Positions 8,845-18,469 of a stretch of 53,235 nt of DNA are shown one piece after another (the first letter of the stretch is position 1; every line of letters starts with the position of its first letter). The notes beneath the pieces were generated by a model, which was not told the origin of the DNA, did not search any database, and saw only the letters and a program-made list of their open reading frames with translations. The stretch is from a virus. The stretch is taken from positions 1 through 53,235 of the IMG/VR virus record IMGVR_UViG_3300008448_013349; one strand, given 5' to 3'. The translations under genes were made by a program, and so were the position numbers.

Positions 8845-9978
8845 TTAATTTCTCCAGCCGCAATGCCCCGATGACGTACCACCATTAACCCCTGGAGCTA
8901 GTCCAGCTGGGTTTACGGTTCCCGTATCGGTCGCATAAACAAACTTCCAACTCGTATTATTTTGTAAGCCATCATAGTTTCCAAGCATATATTGATGATC
9001 TTGTCCCATAGTGAAGTTTTCTTCCCCACAATTTCCGTGTGGTTTGGCTACGTTACCTATGTTGGTTTCGTTAAATACATTCCATCTTCTTAAATTATAA
9101 CCTCCATTATATGTGCCCTCATTACCAGCATATCCCTTACCCCATTTTGAGCTAATACCTTTTTGTTGACCGCTTGCACCCCATTGTTGGTTTGTTGTGA
9201 AAGTATCTGTGGCAAAAAACAATTTATTACCACTCTCCGAACCATAACCATAACCATAATTTTCATCTGAAAAACCAGATGCACCAAGAGAACTAGTGAG
9301 GGATGTTTTTAAAGTTAAGTATGGTTGCATATTTGGATAATATACACTATACATAACTTCATTAGTTAAATTAAATTTCTCTACAGTCGCAACACCACCA
9401 CCAAATACCCAAGCAAATTCTGTTTCTTGGAATAATGTACCTAAATCGTCTCTTGCATTTGCTAAATCCCATTTAGATTGGTGTGCATACGCAGTTTCAT
9501 TTACCATATGAACACCTGTTGTATATGTTGAATGTATTTGTGTTGCCGATTTCCATAGACCGTCTGTGTTAGTTGACCATACAAACAATATTGATTTACT
9601 ACACGCACCAGATGTATATGATGCTGGATAGTCCATTAATTCACCTAAGTGAACTGTTTGATCGGTTGCATTTGTTGTGCGGTGTACATTCTTCCATGGT
9701 GAAGAATCTTTATAACCACCGGCCAAGTATGAGAAATTAATAATTTGTCTATATAAAAAACCTATTCTATCTGTATTTTGTGAACCAACTGGCTCCCATC
9801 CATCATCTCTATTTGATGCTGCTGTGTACGTGACAACAAAACTTCCACTACTAGATTCTTCAAGGTAAAGAGATCCTATTTCTGGGCTAGATGGTCTATT
9901 AGCTCTTGGTCCTCTAGGTATTATATATTGTCCACTAACATCTAAAGAGCCACTAACAATTACATTTTCTCTTAACAT
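8845..9978 (-). CDS. Virion adhesin / receptor-binding-like protein, paralogue 1
   Basis: A 377-aa first copy of the tandem family, immediately after the giant tail fibre. It has the same frame of motifs (VSGSLDVSGQ, GSLYLEESSSGS, YLAGGYKDSSPWKNVH, MDYPASYTSGACSK, KGYAGNEGTYNGGYNLRRW, NCGEENFTMGQDHQ, terminal GHCGWRN) and a slightly longer, more divergent middle (about 190-265, with MYSVYYPNMQPYLTLKTSL). Its leader carries GTATATT 5 nt before the ATG. The order fibre then adhesins then assembly-like proteins resembles fibre/tip/chaperone modules of tailed phages. Confidence 0.65.
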   Translation of the reverse strand: MLRENVIVSGSLDVSGQYIIPRGPRANRPSSPEIGSLYLEESSSGSFVVTYTAASNRDDGWEPVGSQNTDRIGFLYRQIINFSYLAGGYKDSSPWKNVHRTTNATDQTVHLGELMDYPASYTSGACSKSILFVWSTNTDGLWKSATQIHSTYTTGVHMVNETAYAHQSKWDLANARDDLGTLFQETEFAWVFGGGVATVEKFNLTNEVMYSVYYPNMQPYLTLKTSLTSSLGASGFSDENYGYGYGSESGNKLFFATDTFTTNQQWGASGQQKGISSKWGKGYAGNEGTYNGGYNLRRWNVFNETNIGNVAKPHGNCGEENFTMGQDHQYMLGNYDGLQNNTSWKFVYATDTGTVNPAGLAPGVNGGTSSGHCGWRN

Positions 9979-9983
9979 ACTTT

Positions 9984-9990
9984 AATATAC
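9984..9990 (-). promoter_or_regulatory. Leader motif GTATATT
   Basis: The minus strand carries GTATATT 5 nt ahead of the ATG of the first adhesin paralogue. The same heptamer occurs at similar spacing before two other genes. It may be a ribosome-loading or late-transcription element, or an AT-rich coincidence. Confidence 0.25.
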
Positions 9991-9995
9991 GTATT

Positions 9996-12900
9996 TTATC
10001 CGGTAACAACAAGTCTTCCTGTTCTATTTGCAGCAAAAGTTACTGTAACTGTTGTTGATGTTATGTTTATTTCAGAAGGGAAAAACATGTTACCACTACT
10101 ATCAAATACTTGTGCAGTTAAGTTTGCTGTTCCTAAATTATGTGTAAAACTAACACTTGAAACGTTAGAAAATGTTGTTGAGTTACTTAATGCTACTCTC
10201 TTCCATGATTGCCATGTTCCGTTATTTTTACCTCTCGCGTACATTATTCCAGTTCTATAATCACCATAAATTTGATGCTGCCAGCTTGAACTATATACTT
10301 GAGAATAAAGTGCCCCATCTGTTGCATTACCTGTTAAGTTGGTTGAACTACCATCAACGTTGGTAACATATGTTGTACCATTCGCATCTAAACTATTTGC
10401 ATTAACACCTTCGTTTGATCCTGTATTTCTAAATGCTCTGCCTTGTATTTGGCTTACGGTTAAAGAAATTGATGTTGTGCCAGATCCTGACGCATCACCA
10501 CTTATTGATATTGATTGGTTTCCTGTTATGTAACCTGGCCCATTTGTAAGTTGATTTAGATTAGTTAAATTTCCTGAATGATATACACTATATTCGGTTG
10601 TGCCTGTCCCAACCCTAACTTTAACACCATTGGTATCCATTGGGTTAAGTACAATCATATCATCCGCATCATTAGAAACGCCAATAACTAATCGATTCGC
10701 TTCACCACTTGATCCACCAATACCATAAGGATGAAATTGTATAAAACCAAAATCTGATGGGTGATTTATATTTGTTCCGTCTTTTTCAGACTCGAAGAAA
10801 ATACCGCTTACGCCTGAAGAATTACCTTTTAGTACAATATTATCTGCACCTGTTACGTAATTAGATGCTGTGGTATACGTTCCTCTTGAAAGTGACCCAC
10901 CAACGGTTAAACCTCCAGTTAATGTAGCGTCTGCAAATGTTGGGGACGCACTTGTTGCCACTGACTGACCAATAGAAACAGTTACTGCTCCGGTTGTTTG
11001 ATTAACAGAAACACCGGTACCCGCACTCACAGATGTTACTTTTGCGTCGGTATATGCTGTACCAATTGAAGTACCATTCCAAACACCTGTTGTAACAGTG
11101 CCCATATAAACTGTACCATCACCGTAAACTCTTAATAAATTATCTGCCCCCCAATGTCCTAAACTTACATAGTTACTATTAGAACCAGCACTAGACCAAT
11201 TATAACCTAAGTAACCTGCGTTTTTAGTACTACCGGATACCCCAACAACAATTAAATTTGTTTGGCCAGCAGTTGTATTTGCTGCAAATGCTTCTATTGA
11301 ATGATTAAAACTAGAAGCGCTTGAGTTATTAACCCTTAATGTTGGTGCATTTCCAGTACCAGTTCCTGATAATGTTAGACCACCAAATGTTGGTGTTGCG
11401 GCAGTATGTATGCTTTGCGGTAATGAGAATGTTACTGCGCCAGTACTTGCACTAACATTTACTTGGTTTGTAGTGCCGGCTACTGATGTTAATTTTGCGT
11501 CAGTATATGTTGTACTTATCGAACTACCATTCCAAGTACCTGAAGTTATGGTTCCGGTAGATACTGTTAAACCATTTATTGTTCCAGCAAAAGTGGCGCC
11601 AGCAAAATCTAAACTTAAATAATCTTTATATGTTGCATCGTCTCTAAATGCACTGAAAACAAATCTAGCGCTAGTTCCATTTAATGAATTTCTAACTAAA
11701 CGAATATCACCAAGTACTCTACCGCTACCGATTGAGCCCCCTGGATTAATTTGTAATGTTATATTTGAATACTGGCCGGCAGCATTTGTTGTGCTTGTGT
11801 TTTGCATAACAAAGAAACGCCCAGCATCTGTTGGATCCGTGTTAGCTGTATATGTTTGTGTTGAGCCGGTTTGAACTGTTAACACACCTCTACTATCTGT
11901 TCCACCTATTTGTGCTCTACCTGTTATTGTTAAGCTAGCGTGTGTTGGTGAGCTTGTTGTTAATAATGCTTGATCAATATATGTTCCAAAACCTGTTGTT
12001 CCAGTTAATGCTACTTGAGCTGAACCGCTAAATGCCCCAATTGCGTTACCGATTGTTGCCGCGCTTATACTGCCGCCCAATGATGTGGATGTATTAGCAA
12101 TGGTGATTGAGCTATTTGTCAAGGAACTATTACCAATGTTTGATAAAGTATTTGATGCACCACTAATTGTTTTATTAGTTAACGTTTGTGATGTTGTTCT
12201 TAATACAATATCATCTTCTGAACCAAGCACACCTGCAATCCATTTATCACTTGTTGTGTCCCATAATAATGAACCAGATGCGTTTGATGGTGAAGTAGCA
12301 TCTCTAACAACAAGACCAGCATTTGTTGCGCCTGTACCATTCAATTGAATGATATTATCTGCAATATTAACCGTTGTTGAATTTACCGTTGTTGTTGTTC
12401 CCGATACAGTAAAGTTACCTTTCACAGTAACATCGGCACCACTTAAACTAAATGCACTATTAAATGAATTTGTAAAACTATTTAAACTACTTGTTGCAGT
12501 ATGGATTGCATTTATGTTAGTTGTATTAGAGCTAGTATAACTGTTCAATGAACCTGTGCTAGTTTCCAATGCACTTAACCTTCCTCCGGTACTACTTGTA
12601 AAGCTATTTAATGACGCTGTTGTAGCTTCAATAACCCCCAATCTAGTATTATTAGAAGATGTATAAGAATTCAAACTACTTGTTGCAGTATGAATTGCAT
12701 TTATATTGGTTGTATTAGAACTAGTGTACGAATTAAGTGAACTAGTTGATGATTCAATTGAAGTTAATTTACTAGAAGCACTCGATGTAAAAGTATTTAA
12801 TGAGCCGGTTGTACTCTCAATAGAATTAAGTCTATTGTTTTGTGTTGTATTTGTACTATTGTTAGAACTTGTGTAACTATTAAAATCTGTTCTAATACTA

Positions 12901-15900
12901 CTACTTGCACTTTCAAGAGAATTTAATCTTCCGTTCGCACTACTTGTAAATGTATTCAAAGAACTTGTGGTGCTTTCAATAACCCCTAATCTGGTATTAT
13001 TAGAAGATGTATATGAGTTTAATGATCCTGTAGAGGTTTCAACATTTCCGATTCTAGTAACGGCATTGTTAAACTCTGTTTCTCTAACAATTCTTTGTTC
13101 TGAACCTAATTGACCCGCAATCCAATAATCATTCGTTGCGTCCCATAATAATGAACCAGAAACTTGATTTGGTGCTGTGGTATCTTTAACTCTTAATCCA
13201 GCAAATGATGCACCATTACCATTTAAATTAATTAGATTATTATCAACATCAAGTGTTGTTGTATTTACATTTGTTGTTGTTCCTTTAACTAATAAGTTAC
13301 CTTTAATGGTTAAGTTAGATCCAGTTAATTCTATTGCTGTTTGTAAAGAAGATGTGTAAGAATTTAACCTTCCAGTTGCAATTTGAATTGCTGTTATATT
13401 CGGGCTTGTTATATTTTGTGTAACAATAAGTGTTCCTGTAACTTCTGTATTTGAATTAATACTTACCTTGGTTCCAGTATCTGTTATATTACTATCATTT
13501 AAATGCTCAATACCTGTTCCTTTTGGTATACGATTTAAAGTTAAGTAAGATTCTCCACCTAAATTGTTGGTTGTTTGAGGACCCATCAATAAAACTGATG
13601 ATGTTATAGCAGATTGATTTTGATGAACAAAAATCCATTGATCATTTACCGAATCAAATAACATCGATCCAGAAACTTGAGGTGATGAGCCACTATCTAT
13701 TACAGCTAAGCCGCCAAATCTTGTTGATGGATTTTGAGCATTTACTGTAATTAAGTTTGTCCCGATGTTTAATGTACTTTGAGAAACGAAATTAATTGAA
13801 GACGAACCACCCACAATTAAATCTTGTGAGATGTATAATGAGCCGGTGATTGTTTGACTACCCTGAAATACATTACTTCCAGTTGTTGCATAACTACCGG
13901 TTTTCCCTTCTAGCGAATTCAATCTACTATCTTGCCCAGCATCAGTTGTTGCTAAAGATGAACTGAATGTTGAATAACCTGTTGTACTTGATAAAGTTAC
14001 TTGTGCTGAGCCCGATATAACATTCTCAGCATTTAATCTATTCTTAATCGTTGTATTAATTGAACTTGTGAAAGAATTCAACGAAGATGTTGCAGTTTCA
14101 ATTGATGCAATTCTAGTATTAGTACTACTTGTATAAGAATTTAAAGATGATGTTGTTGACTCAATTACACCTAATCTAGTATTTGTAGATGATGTGTAAG
14201 AATTTAATGAAGCAGTTGTTGAATTAACACTATTATTAATTGCACTTTGAGAACTTGTGTAACTATTAAGTGAGCTAGTGCTTGTTTCAATAGCATTTAA
14301 TCTATTGTTTTGTGTTGTATTTGTAGAATCGTTAGAACTTGTGTAACTATTAAAATCTGTTCTAATAGAACCGCTTGCTGTTTCTAAACTAGTTAATTTA
14401 TTATTCGCACTACTTGTAAATGTATTTAATGAGCCAGTAGATGTCTCAATTGCATTCAGTTTTACATTTGTACTTGATGTATATGAATTTAATGATGATG
14501 TAGCAGTATGAATAGCAGATAAGCTATTGTTAACGCTAGTGGTAAATGTATTTAAAGATCCAGTAGAAGTTTCAATTATACCTAATCTTGTATTTGTTGA
14601 AGATGTATAGCTATTAAAATCACTTCTAATAGATGAACTAGCGGTTTCTAATGAACTTAGTTTAGTGTTTGTACTTGAAGTAAAAGTATTTAAACTTGAT
14701 GTTGATATTTCAAGACTATTAAGTCTACTATTGTTGCTAGATGTTACTTCTTGAATACTACTTACTCTTGAATCAATTGAAGTTGAGAAAGTATTATATT
14801 CATTGTTTAAAATTATTCTTTCTTCGGTACCTAGCTGTCCTGCCTTCCAATAATCGGATGTGCTATCCCATAGCAACGAACCGGATGCGGTATTTGGTGC
14901 AGTGGGATCTTGAACCACTAGACCAGCATTATTTGTGCCAGTGCCATTTAATTGAATAATGTTATCACCAATATTAACTGTTGTAGAATCTATTTGTGTT
15001 GTTGTTCCCTTAACTAACAAATTACCCTTAATTGTTAAATTAGATCCGGTAACTTCAACCGCCCCCAATATAGAAGAGCTAAATGAATTTAAACTACTTG
15101 TTGCAGTATGAATTGCATTTATGTTAGTTGTATTTGAACTTGTATAGGAATTCAAACTACTTGTTGCAGTATGAATAGCATTAATATTAGTTGTATTAGA
15201 ACTTGTATAGCTATTTAAACTAGCTGTTGCTTGATTTAAAGCTGTTAAGGGAGTTGCAAAATCCAATAACCCAATTTGTTGATCTGTATAGTTTTTAGAA
15301 TCCAATAATGATCTACTAATTGACTGAGAAATTGATGTACTGAATGATGTAAAATCTGTAGTACCCGTAATAGATATTTGAATAGCACCAGACACCACAC
15401 CGTCCGCATCCATTTTGTTCTTAATTGTTGTGTTAATTGAACTCGTAAATGTGTTTAAAGATCCTGTGGATACTTCTAAAGCAGATACCCTACTATCATT
15501 TGATGATGTATATGTATTAAAAACCGTTTCATCTAATTTACCGGTTCCAATTGGCTGACCATTCAATGATATTGACCCCGTTATATTAACAGAACCAGTA
15601 ACAGATAAAGATCCGCTTATTGTTTGTGAACCAGTTAATGAGTTTGACCCGGTTGTTGCTATTCTGGATGGGTCAATATATACAACATTTCTATCCGCTT
15701 CAAGATTTAATAAATCTGATTGAACAGAAATTCCGCTTCCCATTCCTGGGTGTGATGTGCAGAAATAATATAGCGTTGATGGGGTTGTGTCCGTTACAAC
15801 TATTTGAATATAATCTGGGGTAGCTCCTGTGGTTACACCGGTGCTGTATATAACACCGCCATTGTGTGTACCATCATTTGTAGTTGAGAACCTAAATGGA

Positions 15901-16421
15901 TGGGCTCCAATATTTGGAAATAAGAATTTATATGTGAATCCCTTAACTAGGGTTAGTTGTGGGTTTCTAACATTATCAATGAAATATTTTCCCGCTGAAT
16001 CCGTTACTGATACTGTCACCAATCCATTTGTACCAACATTAATGTTATTAACCTTTAAATTACCTGTAATTTCGGTGTTTGTGTTGATTAATAAACCATT
16101 TGCTTGGGATATAGATGCGGTAGCATTACCTTCGGAAATTTGGCTTAAATTAAGCCCTGTTACCCCACTAGCCGGTATATTGTATAAACCAGACCCGTTA
16201 CCGCTAAAAGAGCCGGTAAATGAACCGGTATTATATGAAGAAGTGAACTGATGAAAGCTAGATGTTAGGGTATAGGAAGCGGCATGCGAAGCTGAAACCG
16301 CATTTTCCGCAGTACCAGAAATAGTGGCAAATAATGTACCTAAAACCGTTAAATCGCCCGAAACTTGGCCGGAGCCCGATACCGACAGCGAGCCGGATAT
16401 TTGTGGATCAAAAATATTCAT
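9996..16421 (-). CDS. Long tail fibre protein (2141 aa) with cupredoxin-like domain
   Basis: A giant Ser/Thr/Asn/Gly-rich fibre. The N-terminus has repeated ISGSLSVSGSGQVSGDLTV-type short strands. Residues about 140-232 form a cupredoxin-like domain with His174, Cys221, His224 and Met227. The shaft (about 310-1400) holds some two dozen copies of a ~21-residue unit built on SSLNSYTSS...L..IE (three heptads, trimeric-coil-like). Four TTVNIGDNIIQLNG...SGSLLWD modules interrupt it near residues 457-540, 857-940, 1030-1117 and 1324-1407. The distal part has TSGTWNGSSIS-type repeats, a pyocin-knob-like segment (YARGKNNGTWQSWKRV) and a C-terminal beta-sandwich SFTHNLGTANLTAQVF. The ATG at 16421 follows an AT-rich 57-nt gap. 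Three adhesin genes follow. Confidence 0.88.
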   Translation of the reverse strand: MNIFDPQISGSLSVSGSGQVSGDLTVLGTLFATISGTAENAVSASHAASYTLTSSFHQFTSSYNTGSFTGSFSGNGSGLYNIPASGVTGLNLSQISEGNATASISQANGLLINTNTEITGNLKVNNINVGTNGLVTVSVTDSAGKYFIDNVRNPQLTLVKGFTYKFLFPNIGAHPFRFSTTNDGTHNGGVIYSTGVTTGATPDYIQIVVTDTTPSTLYYFCTSHPGMGSGISVQSDLLNLEADRNVVYIDPSRIATTGSNSLTGSQTISGSLSVTGSVNITGSISLNGQPIGTGKLDETVFNTYTSSNDSRVSALEVSTGSLNTFTSSINTTIKNKMDADGVVSGAIQISITGTTDFTSFSTSISQSISRSLLDSKNYTDQQIGLLDFATPLTALNQATASLNSYTSSNTTNINAIHTATSSLNSYTSSNTTNINAIHTATSSLNSFSSSILGAVEVTGSNLTIKGNLLVKGTTTQIDSTTVNIGDNIIQLNGTGTNNAGLVVQDPTAPNTASGSLLWDSTSDYWKAGQLGTEERIILNNEYNTFSTSIDSRVSSIQEVTSSNNSRLNSLEISTSSLNTFTSSTNTKLSSLETASSSIRSDFNSYTSSTNTRLGIIETSTGSLNTFTTSVNNSLSAIHTATSSLNSYTSSTNVKLNAIETSTGSLNTFTSSANNKLTSLETASGSIRTDFNSYTSSNDSTNTTQNNRLNAIETSTSSLNSYTSSQSAINNSVNSTTASLNSYTSSTNTRLGVIESTTSSLNSYTSSTNTRIASIETATSSLNSFTSSINTTIKNRLNAENVISGSAQVTLSSTTGYSTFSSSLATTDAGQDSRLNSLEGKTGSYATTGSNVFQGSQTITGSLYISQDLIVGGSSSINFVSQSTLNIGTNLITVNAQNPSTRFGGLAVIDSGSSPQVSGSMLFDSVNDQWIFVHQNQSAITSSVLLMGPQTTNNLGGESYLTLNRIPKGTGIEHLNDSNITDTGTKVSINSNTEVTGTLIVTQNITSPNITAIQIATGRLNSYTSSLQTAIELTGSNLTIKGNLLVKGTTTNVNTTTLDVDNNLINLNGNGASFAGLRVKDTTAPNQVSGSLLWDATNDYWIAGQLGSEQRIVRETEFNNAVTRIGNVETSTGSLNSYTSSNNTRLGVIESTTSSLNTFTSSANGRLNSLESASSSIRTDFNSYTSSNNSTNTTQNNRLNSIESTTGSLNTFTSSASSKLTSIESSTSSLNSYTSSNTTNINAIHTATSSLNSYTSSNNTRLGVIEATTASLNSFTSSTGGRLSALETSTGSLNSYTSSNTTNINAIHTATSSLNSFTNSFNSAFSLSGADVTVKGNFTVSGTTTTVNSTTVNIADNIIQLNGTGATNAGLVVRDATSPSNASGSLLWDTTSDKWIAGVLGSEDDIVLRTTSQTLTNKTISGASNTLSNIGNSSLTNSSITIANTSTSLGGSISAATIGNAIGAFSGSAQVALTGTTGFGTYIDQALLTTSSPTHASLTITGRAQIGGTDSRGVLTVQTGSTQTYTANTDPTDAGRFFVMQNTSTTNAAGQYSNITLQINPGGSIGSGRVLGDIRLVRNSLNGTSARFVFSAFRDDATYKDYLSLDFAGATFAGTINGLTVSTGTITSGTWNGSSISTTYTDAKLTSVAGTTNQVNVSASTGAVTFSLPQSIHTAATPTFGGLTLSGTGTGNAPTLRVNNSSASSFNHSIEAFAANTTAGQTNLIVVGVSGSTKNAGYLGYNWSSAGSNSNYVSLGHWGADNLLRVYGDGTVYMGTVTTGVWNGTSIGTAYTDAKVTSVSAGTGVSVNQTTGAVTVSIGQSVATSASPTFADATLTGGLTVGGSLSRGTYTTASNYVTGADNIVLKGNSSGVSGIFFESEKDGTNINHPSDFGFIQFHPYGIGGSSGEANRLVIGVSNDADDMIVLNPMDTNGVKVRVGTGTTEYSVYHSGNLTNLNQLTNGPGYITGNQSISISGDASGSGTTSISLTVSQIQGRAFRNTGSNEGVNANSLDANGTTYVTNVDGSSTNLTGNATDGALYSQVYSSSWQHQIYGDYRTGIMYARGKNNGTWQSWKRVALSNSTTFSNVSSVSFTHNLGTANLTAQVFDSSGNMFFPSEINITSTTVTVTFAANRTGRLVVTG
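12450..15500 (-). repeat. Intragenic ~63-bp repeats encoding fibre shaft
   Basis: Within the fibre gene about 24 degenerate copies of a roughly 63-bp unit encode (T/S)SSLN(S/T)(Y/F)TSS....L..IE. Some copies are nearly identical at DNA level, for example those encoding SSLNSYTSSNTTN around 12500, 12680, 15100 and 15160. They are interrupted by the SGSLLWD modules. Such arrays can change copy number by recombination and set fibre length. Confidence 0.75.
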
Positions 16422-16478
16422 CTAAATATTGTGTTATTTTATTTAGATAAATACTTTGTTATCCTTTCTTGGTTACTT

Positions 16479-16985
16479 CTATATTAGGCTTTTTGCCCCA
16501 TTCCGATATTTTTTATTACTATCAATCTTAAATGTAAATTCAGTATCAAGGTACCCTTCTAACTTACTTAAACCGAAAGGGGTATAGTATAATTCATCAT
16601 ATGTTAGAAATAAGCAATCATCACAACTTAATAGGTATTCATTTTCCTTAATAATTGTTTGTTCCATTTCTAAGATTTTAGAATGATTCTCTAATAAAAA
16701 TGATTTTTCAATGGTATATGGTTCAAATTTTTTTTCAACTAAATCCGCGTATACTCTACTTTCAGCTTGATCTTTAATATTATCCCTAGTTAAAACTATC
16801 TTTTTATCAAAATAAGATTGAATTTCATTATATTTTGATTCAGAGGGGGTTATTTTTATGATAATGTCAGTAGGTAAGGGGTAAATTAAGCTACCTCTGT
16901 GGTAATCACAACCATAATGCGCCATTAACAATTGGGCTAATGCTGTGGACCCCGTTCTATGTGTTGTATAAATTAGAATTTTCAT
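16479..16985 (-). CDS. Sulfotransferase-like protein 1
   Basis: A 168-aa protein starting MKILIYTTHRTGSTALAQLL. The THRTGST loop (about residues 8-14) matches the 5'-phosphosulfate-binding loop of PAPS sulfotransferases. VLTRDNIKDQAES matches the 3'-phosphate-binding R...S motif. It is shorter than usual, so the acceptor domain is reduced. Transfer of sulfate from PAPS to a sugar or protein is the family reaction; the acceptor is unknown. The start overlaps the upstream SGNH gene by 29 nt. Two other proteins in this window share the same motifs, and an APS kinase is encoded about 8 kb upstream in the same direction. Confidence 0.72.
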   Translation of the reverse strand: MKILIYTTHRTGSTALAQLLMAHYGCDYHRGSLIYPLPTDIIIKITPSESKYNEIQSYFDKKIVLTRDNIKDQAESRVYADLVEKKFEPYTIEKSFLLENHSKILEMEQTIIKENEYLLSCDDCLFLTYDELYYTPFGLSKLEGYLDTEFTFKIDSNKKYRNGAKSLI

Positions 16986-17799
16986 TAATATGTTTTAATA
17001 TACTTTCAGCTATAGATAAATGACCGTCATAACTTGGGTGGTAATCTATGATAGCAGAATTTGTATCATGCATAATTGTATGTTTATCTCTAATAATTTT
17101 TTGTAAAATTCCATCTTCACTTGTAGAGATTAGATTTTTTGGTTTCTCATACATACCTGGCCAATAATCTTCGTGTATTAAATAAATCTGTAATCCTAGT
17201 GAGGTTAAAAAATTAGAAAGTTTAATGAACCTCCAAATTTGTCTTTCATAATATTTTTTAGTTGATAAAAACTCGGTAAAAAAATATTTTATAAGATTAT
17301 ATTTTTCTTTGGTCAATTTTAATTCTTTTTTATTTGTTTCACCTGTAGAAAATGTCAAAGCATCTTCTCCGCCATTTTCATATTCTTTCACAATATTTGT
17401 ACTAAAAACGGTTTTAAAGAAATAGGGTGACTTGTTGTCTGGATCATATATATTATCACGACTATTAACTTCCCAGCCACCAAATAACTTTTTTTCCTTT
17501 ACAAATGGAAAGTCATATCTAGCACTTGTAGAAATTTGAATTACAATAATGTCGTCACTTTTAAATTCACTCAAATTATCAAAAACGTAATCAATAATGT
17601 GGTCGTTACTGATACCATTAACACCATAATTTAAAAGGTTTAAACCAAGTGTTGATGCAACATGTTCAGCCCATATTGGTCTATCTAAATCTATGTAATC
17701 CACATACTTTACATTGAATGTATTATCCAAATTACCGGGAAATTTCCTACACCCATATCCAAAAGTAAAACTATCGCCAAATGTCCAAAGGTTATTCAT
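16957..17799 (-). CDS. SGNH/GDSL hydrolase-like protein A
   Basis: A 280-aa protein starting MNNLWTFGDSFTFGYG, giving the block-I GDSFT nucleophile Ser. Block II appears as NYGVNGISNDHI (Gly/Asn oxyanion residues) and block V as DYHPSYDGHLSIAE with the catalytic D..H pair. It is a deacetylase/esterase-type fold; in phages with glycan genes it may remove acetyl groups from a polysaccharide or act on fibre glycans. No signal peptide. The ATG overlaps the stop of the paralogous protein by 4 nt (ATGA). Confidence 0.7.
   Translation of the reverse strand: MNNLWTFGDSFTFGYGCRKFPGNLDNTFNVKYVDYIDLDRPIWAEHVASTLGLNLLNYGVNGISNDHIIDYVFDNLSEFKSDDIIVIQISTSARYDFPFVKEKKLFGGWEVNSRDNIYDPDNKSPYFFKTVFSTNIVKEYENGGEDALTFSTGETNKKELKLTKEKYNLIKYFFTEFLSTKKYYERQIWRFIKLSNFLTSLGLQIYLIHEDYWPGMYEKPKNLISTSEDGILQKIIRDKHTIMHDTNSAIIDYHPSYDGHLSIAESILKHINENSNLYNT
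16997..17003 (-). promoter_or_regulatory. Leader motif GTATATT
   Basis: GTATATT on the minus strand, 11 nt before the sulfotransferase-like ATG and inside the end of the upstream gene. The spacing is wider than at the other sites, so this is the weakest example. Confidence 0.15.
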
Positions 17800-18467
17800 G
17801 ATATGAATTTATAAAAATATTCTGATTGAATCAAGTGTCCCTTTTCACCAAAATGATCATCATTTAATAATCCATTGGTTTCCATTCTAATATCTTCTGC
17901 TCCCAATGAAATTAAATAAGATCTGAGATCGTTATGTTCAGCCCCAATAAATCCAGGTCTATTTAATGTTTGATCAAAAGTCCAATAAAAAAGTTTAAAC
18001 CCCTTTAATTGATGATACCCATTAATTAGATTCATCCAATTATCAATTTCGTTTGCCCATTTTTTATTTACTCTGTTTCTGGATATCTGATTAATTGTTT
18101 CTAATTCAATACCGTTTAATAATCTTGGGGTGTTGGGATTGTTTATTGCGTAAGGTCTTACAGTTATAAAACTTTCTGTATATTCATCATATAACCTATA
18201 GTTTTGAATATTCGCCCATCCAATAATTACTATATCATCTTTTTGAATTTTGTTCGATGCTTTACAAAACCACTCAAAAATATCATAGTTTGATTGACCT
18301 TCAATAGCATAGTTATTTAACTTTAAATTAAGTTTTGATGATAATAACTCTGACCAGGATGGTGGAAAATTATCGTTTCTAAGGCGTCTATAATATTCAT
18401 ATCGCCTCTCTTTAGTTCTACCAAAAATTGAGGATGCATTGTCTCCAAAAACCCAAAGTCTATTCAA
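17796..18467 (-). CDS. SGNH-like protein B lacking the nucleophile Ser (TTG start)
   Basis: A 223-aa paralogue of the next gene. It starts at a TTG: no ATG lies near, and the resulting MNRLWVFGDNASS aligns with MNNLWTFGDSFTF of the neighbour. Block I therefore reads GDN instead of GDS, so the usual catalytic Ser is replaced; the nearby SS could in principle substitute. Block II (NYAIEGQSNYDI) and block V (NDDHFGEKGHL) remain. It may be a binding partner or pseudo-enzyme. The 4-nt overlap with the intact paralogue favours a joint function. Confidence 0.62.
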   Translation of the reverse strand: MNRLWVFGDNASSIFGRTKERRYEYYRRLRNDNFPPSWSELLSSKLNLKLNNYAIEGQSNYDIFEWFCKASNKIQKDDIVIIGWANIQNYRLYDEYTESFITVRPYAINNPNTPRLLNGIELETINQISRNRVNKKWANEIDNWMNLINGYHQLKGFKLFYWTFDQTLNRPGFIGAEHNDLRSYLISLGAEDIRMETNGLLNDDHFGEKGHLIQSEYFYKFIS

Positions 18468-18469
18468 AA

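Noticed and set aside
6592-9978. Diversity-generating retroelement target
   Set aside because: The paralogues vary in the middle, not at the extreme C-terminus, and no reverse transcriptase or template repeat was seen in the window.
12450-15500. CRISPR array or non-coding tandem repeat
   Set aside because: Repeats stay in one open frame and encode a regular heptad-like shaft, with unequal, degenerate units.
16422-16478. Terminator between the tail fibre and the sulfotransferase gene
   Set aside because: The gap is only AT-rich, with a weak TATTTA/TAAATA inverted repeat and no GC stem, so termination cannot be supported.
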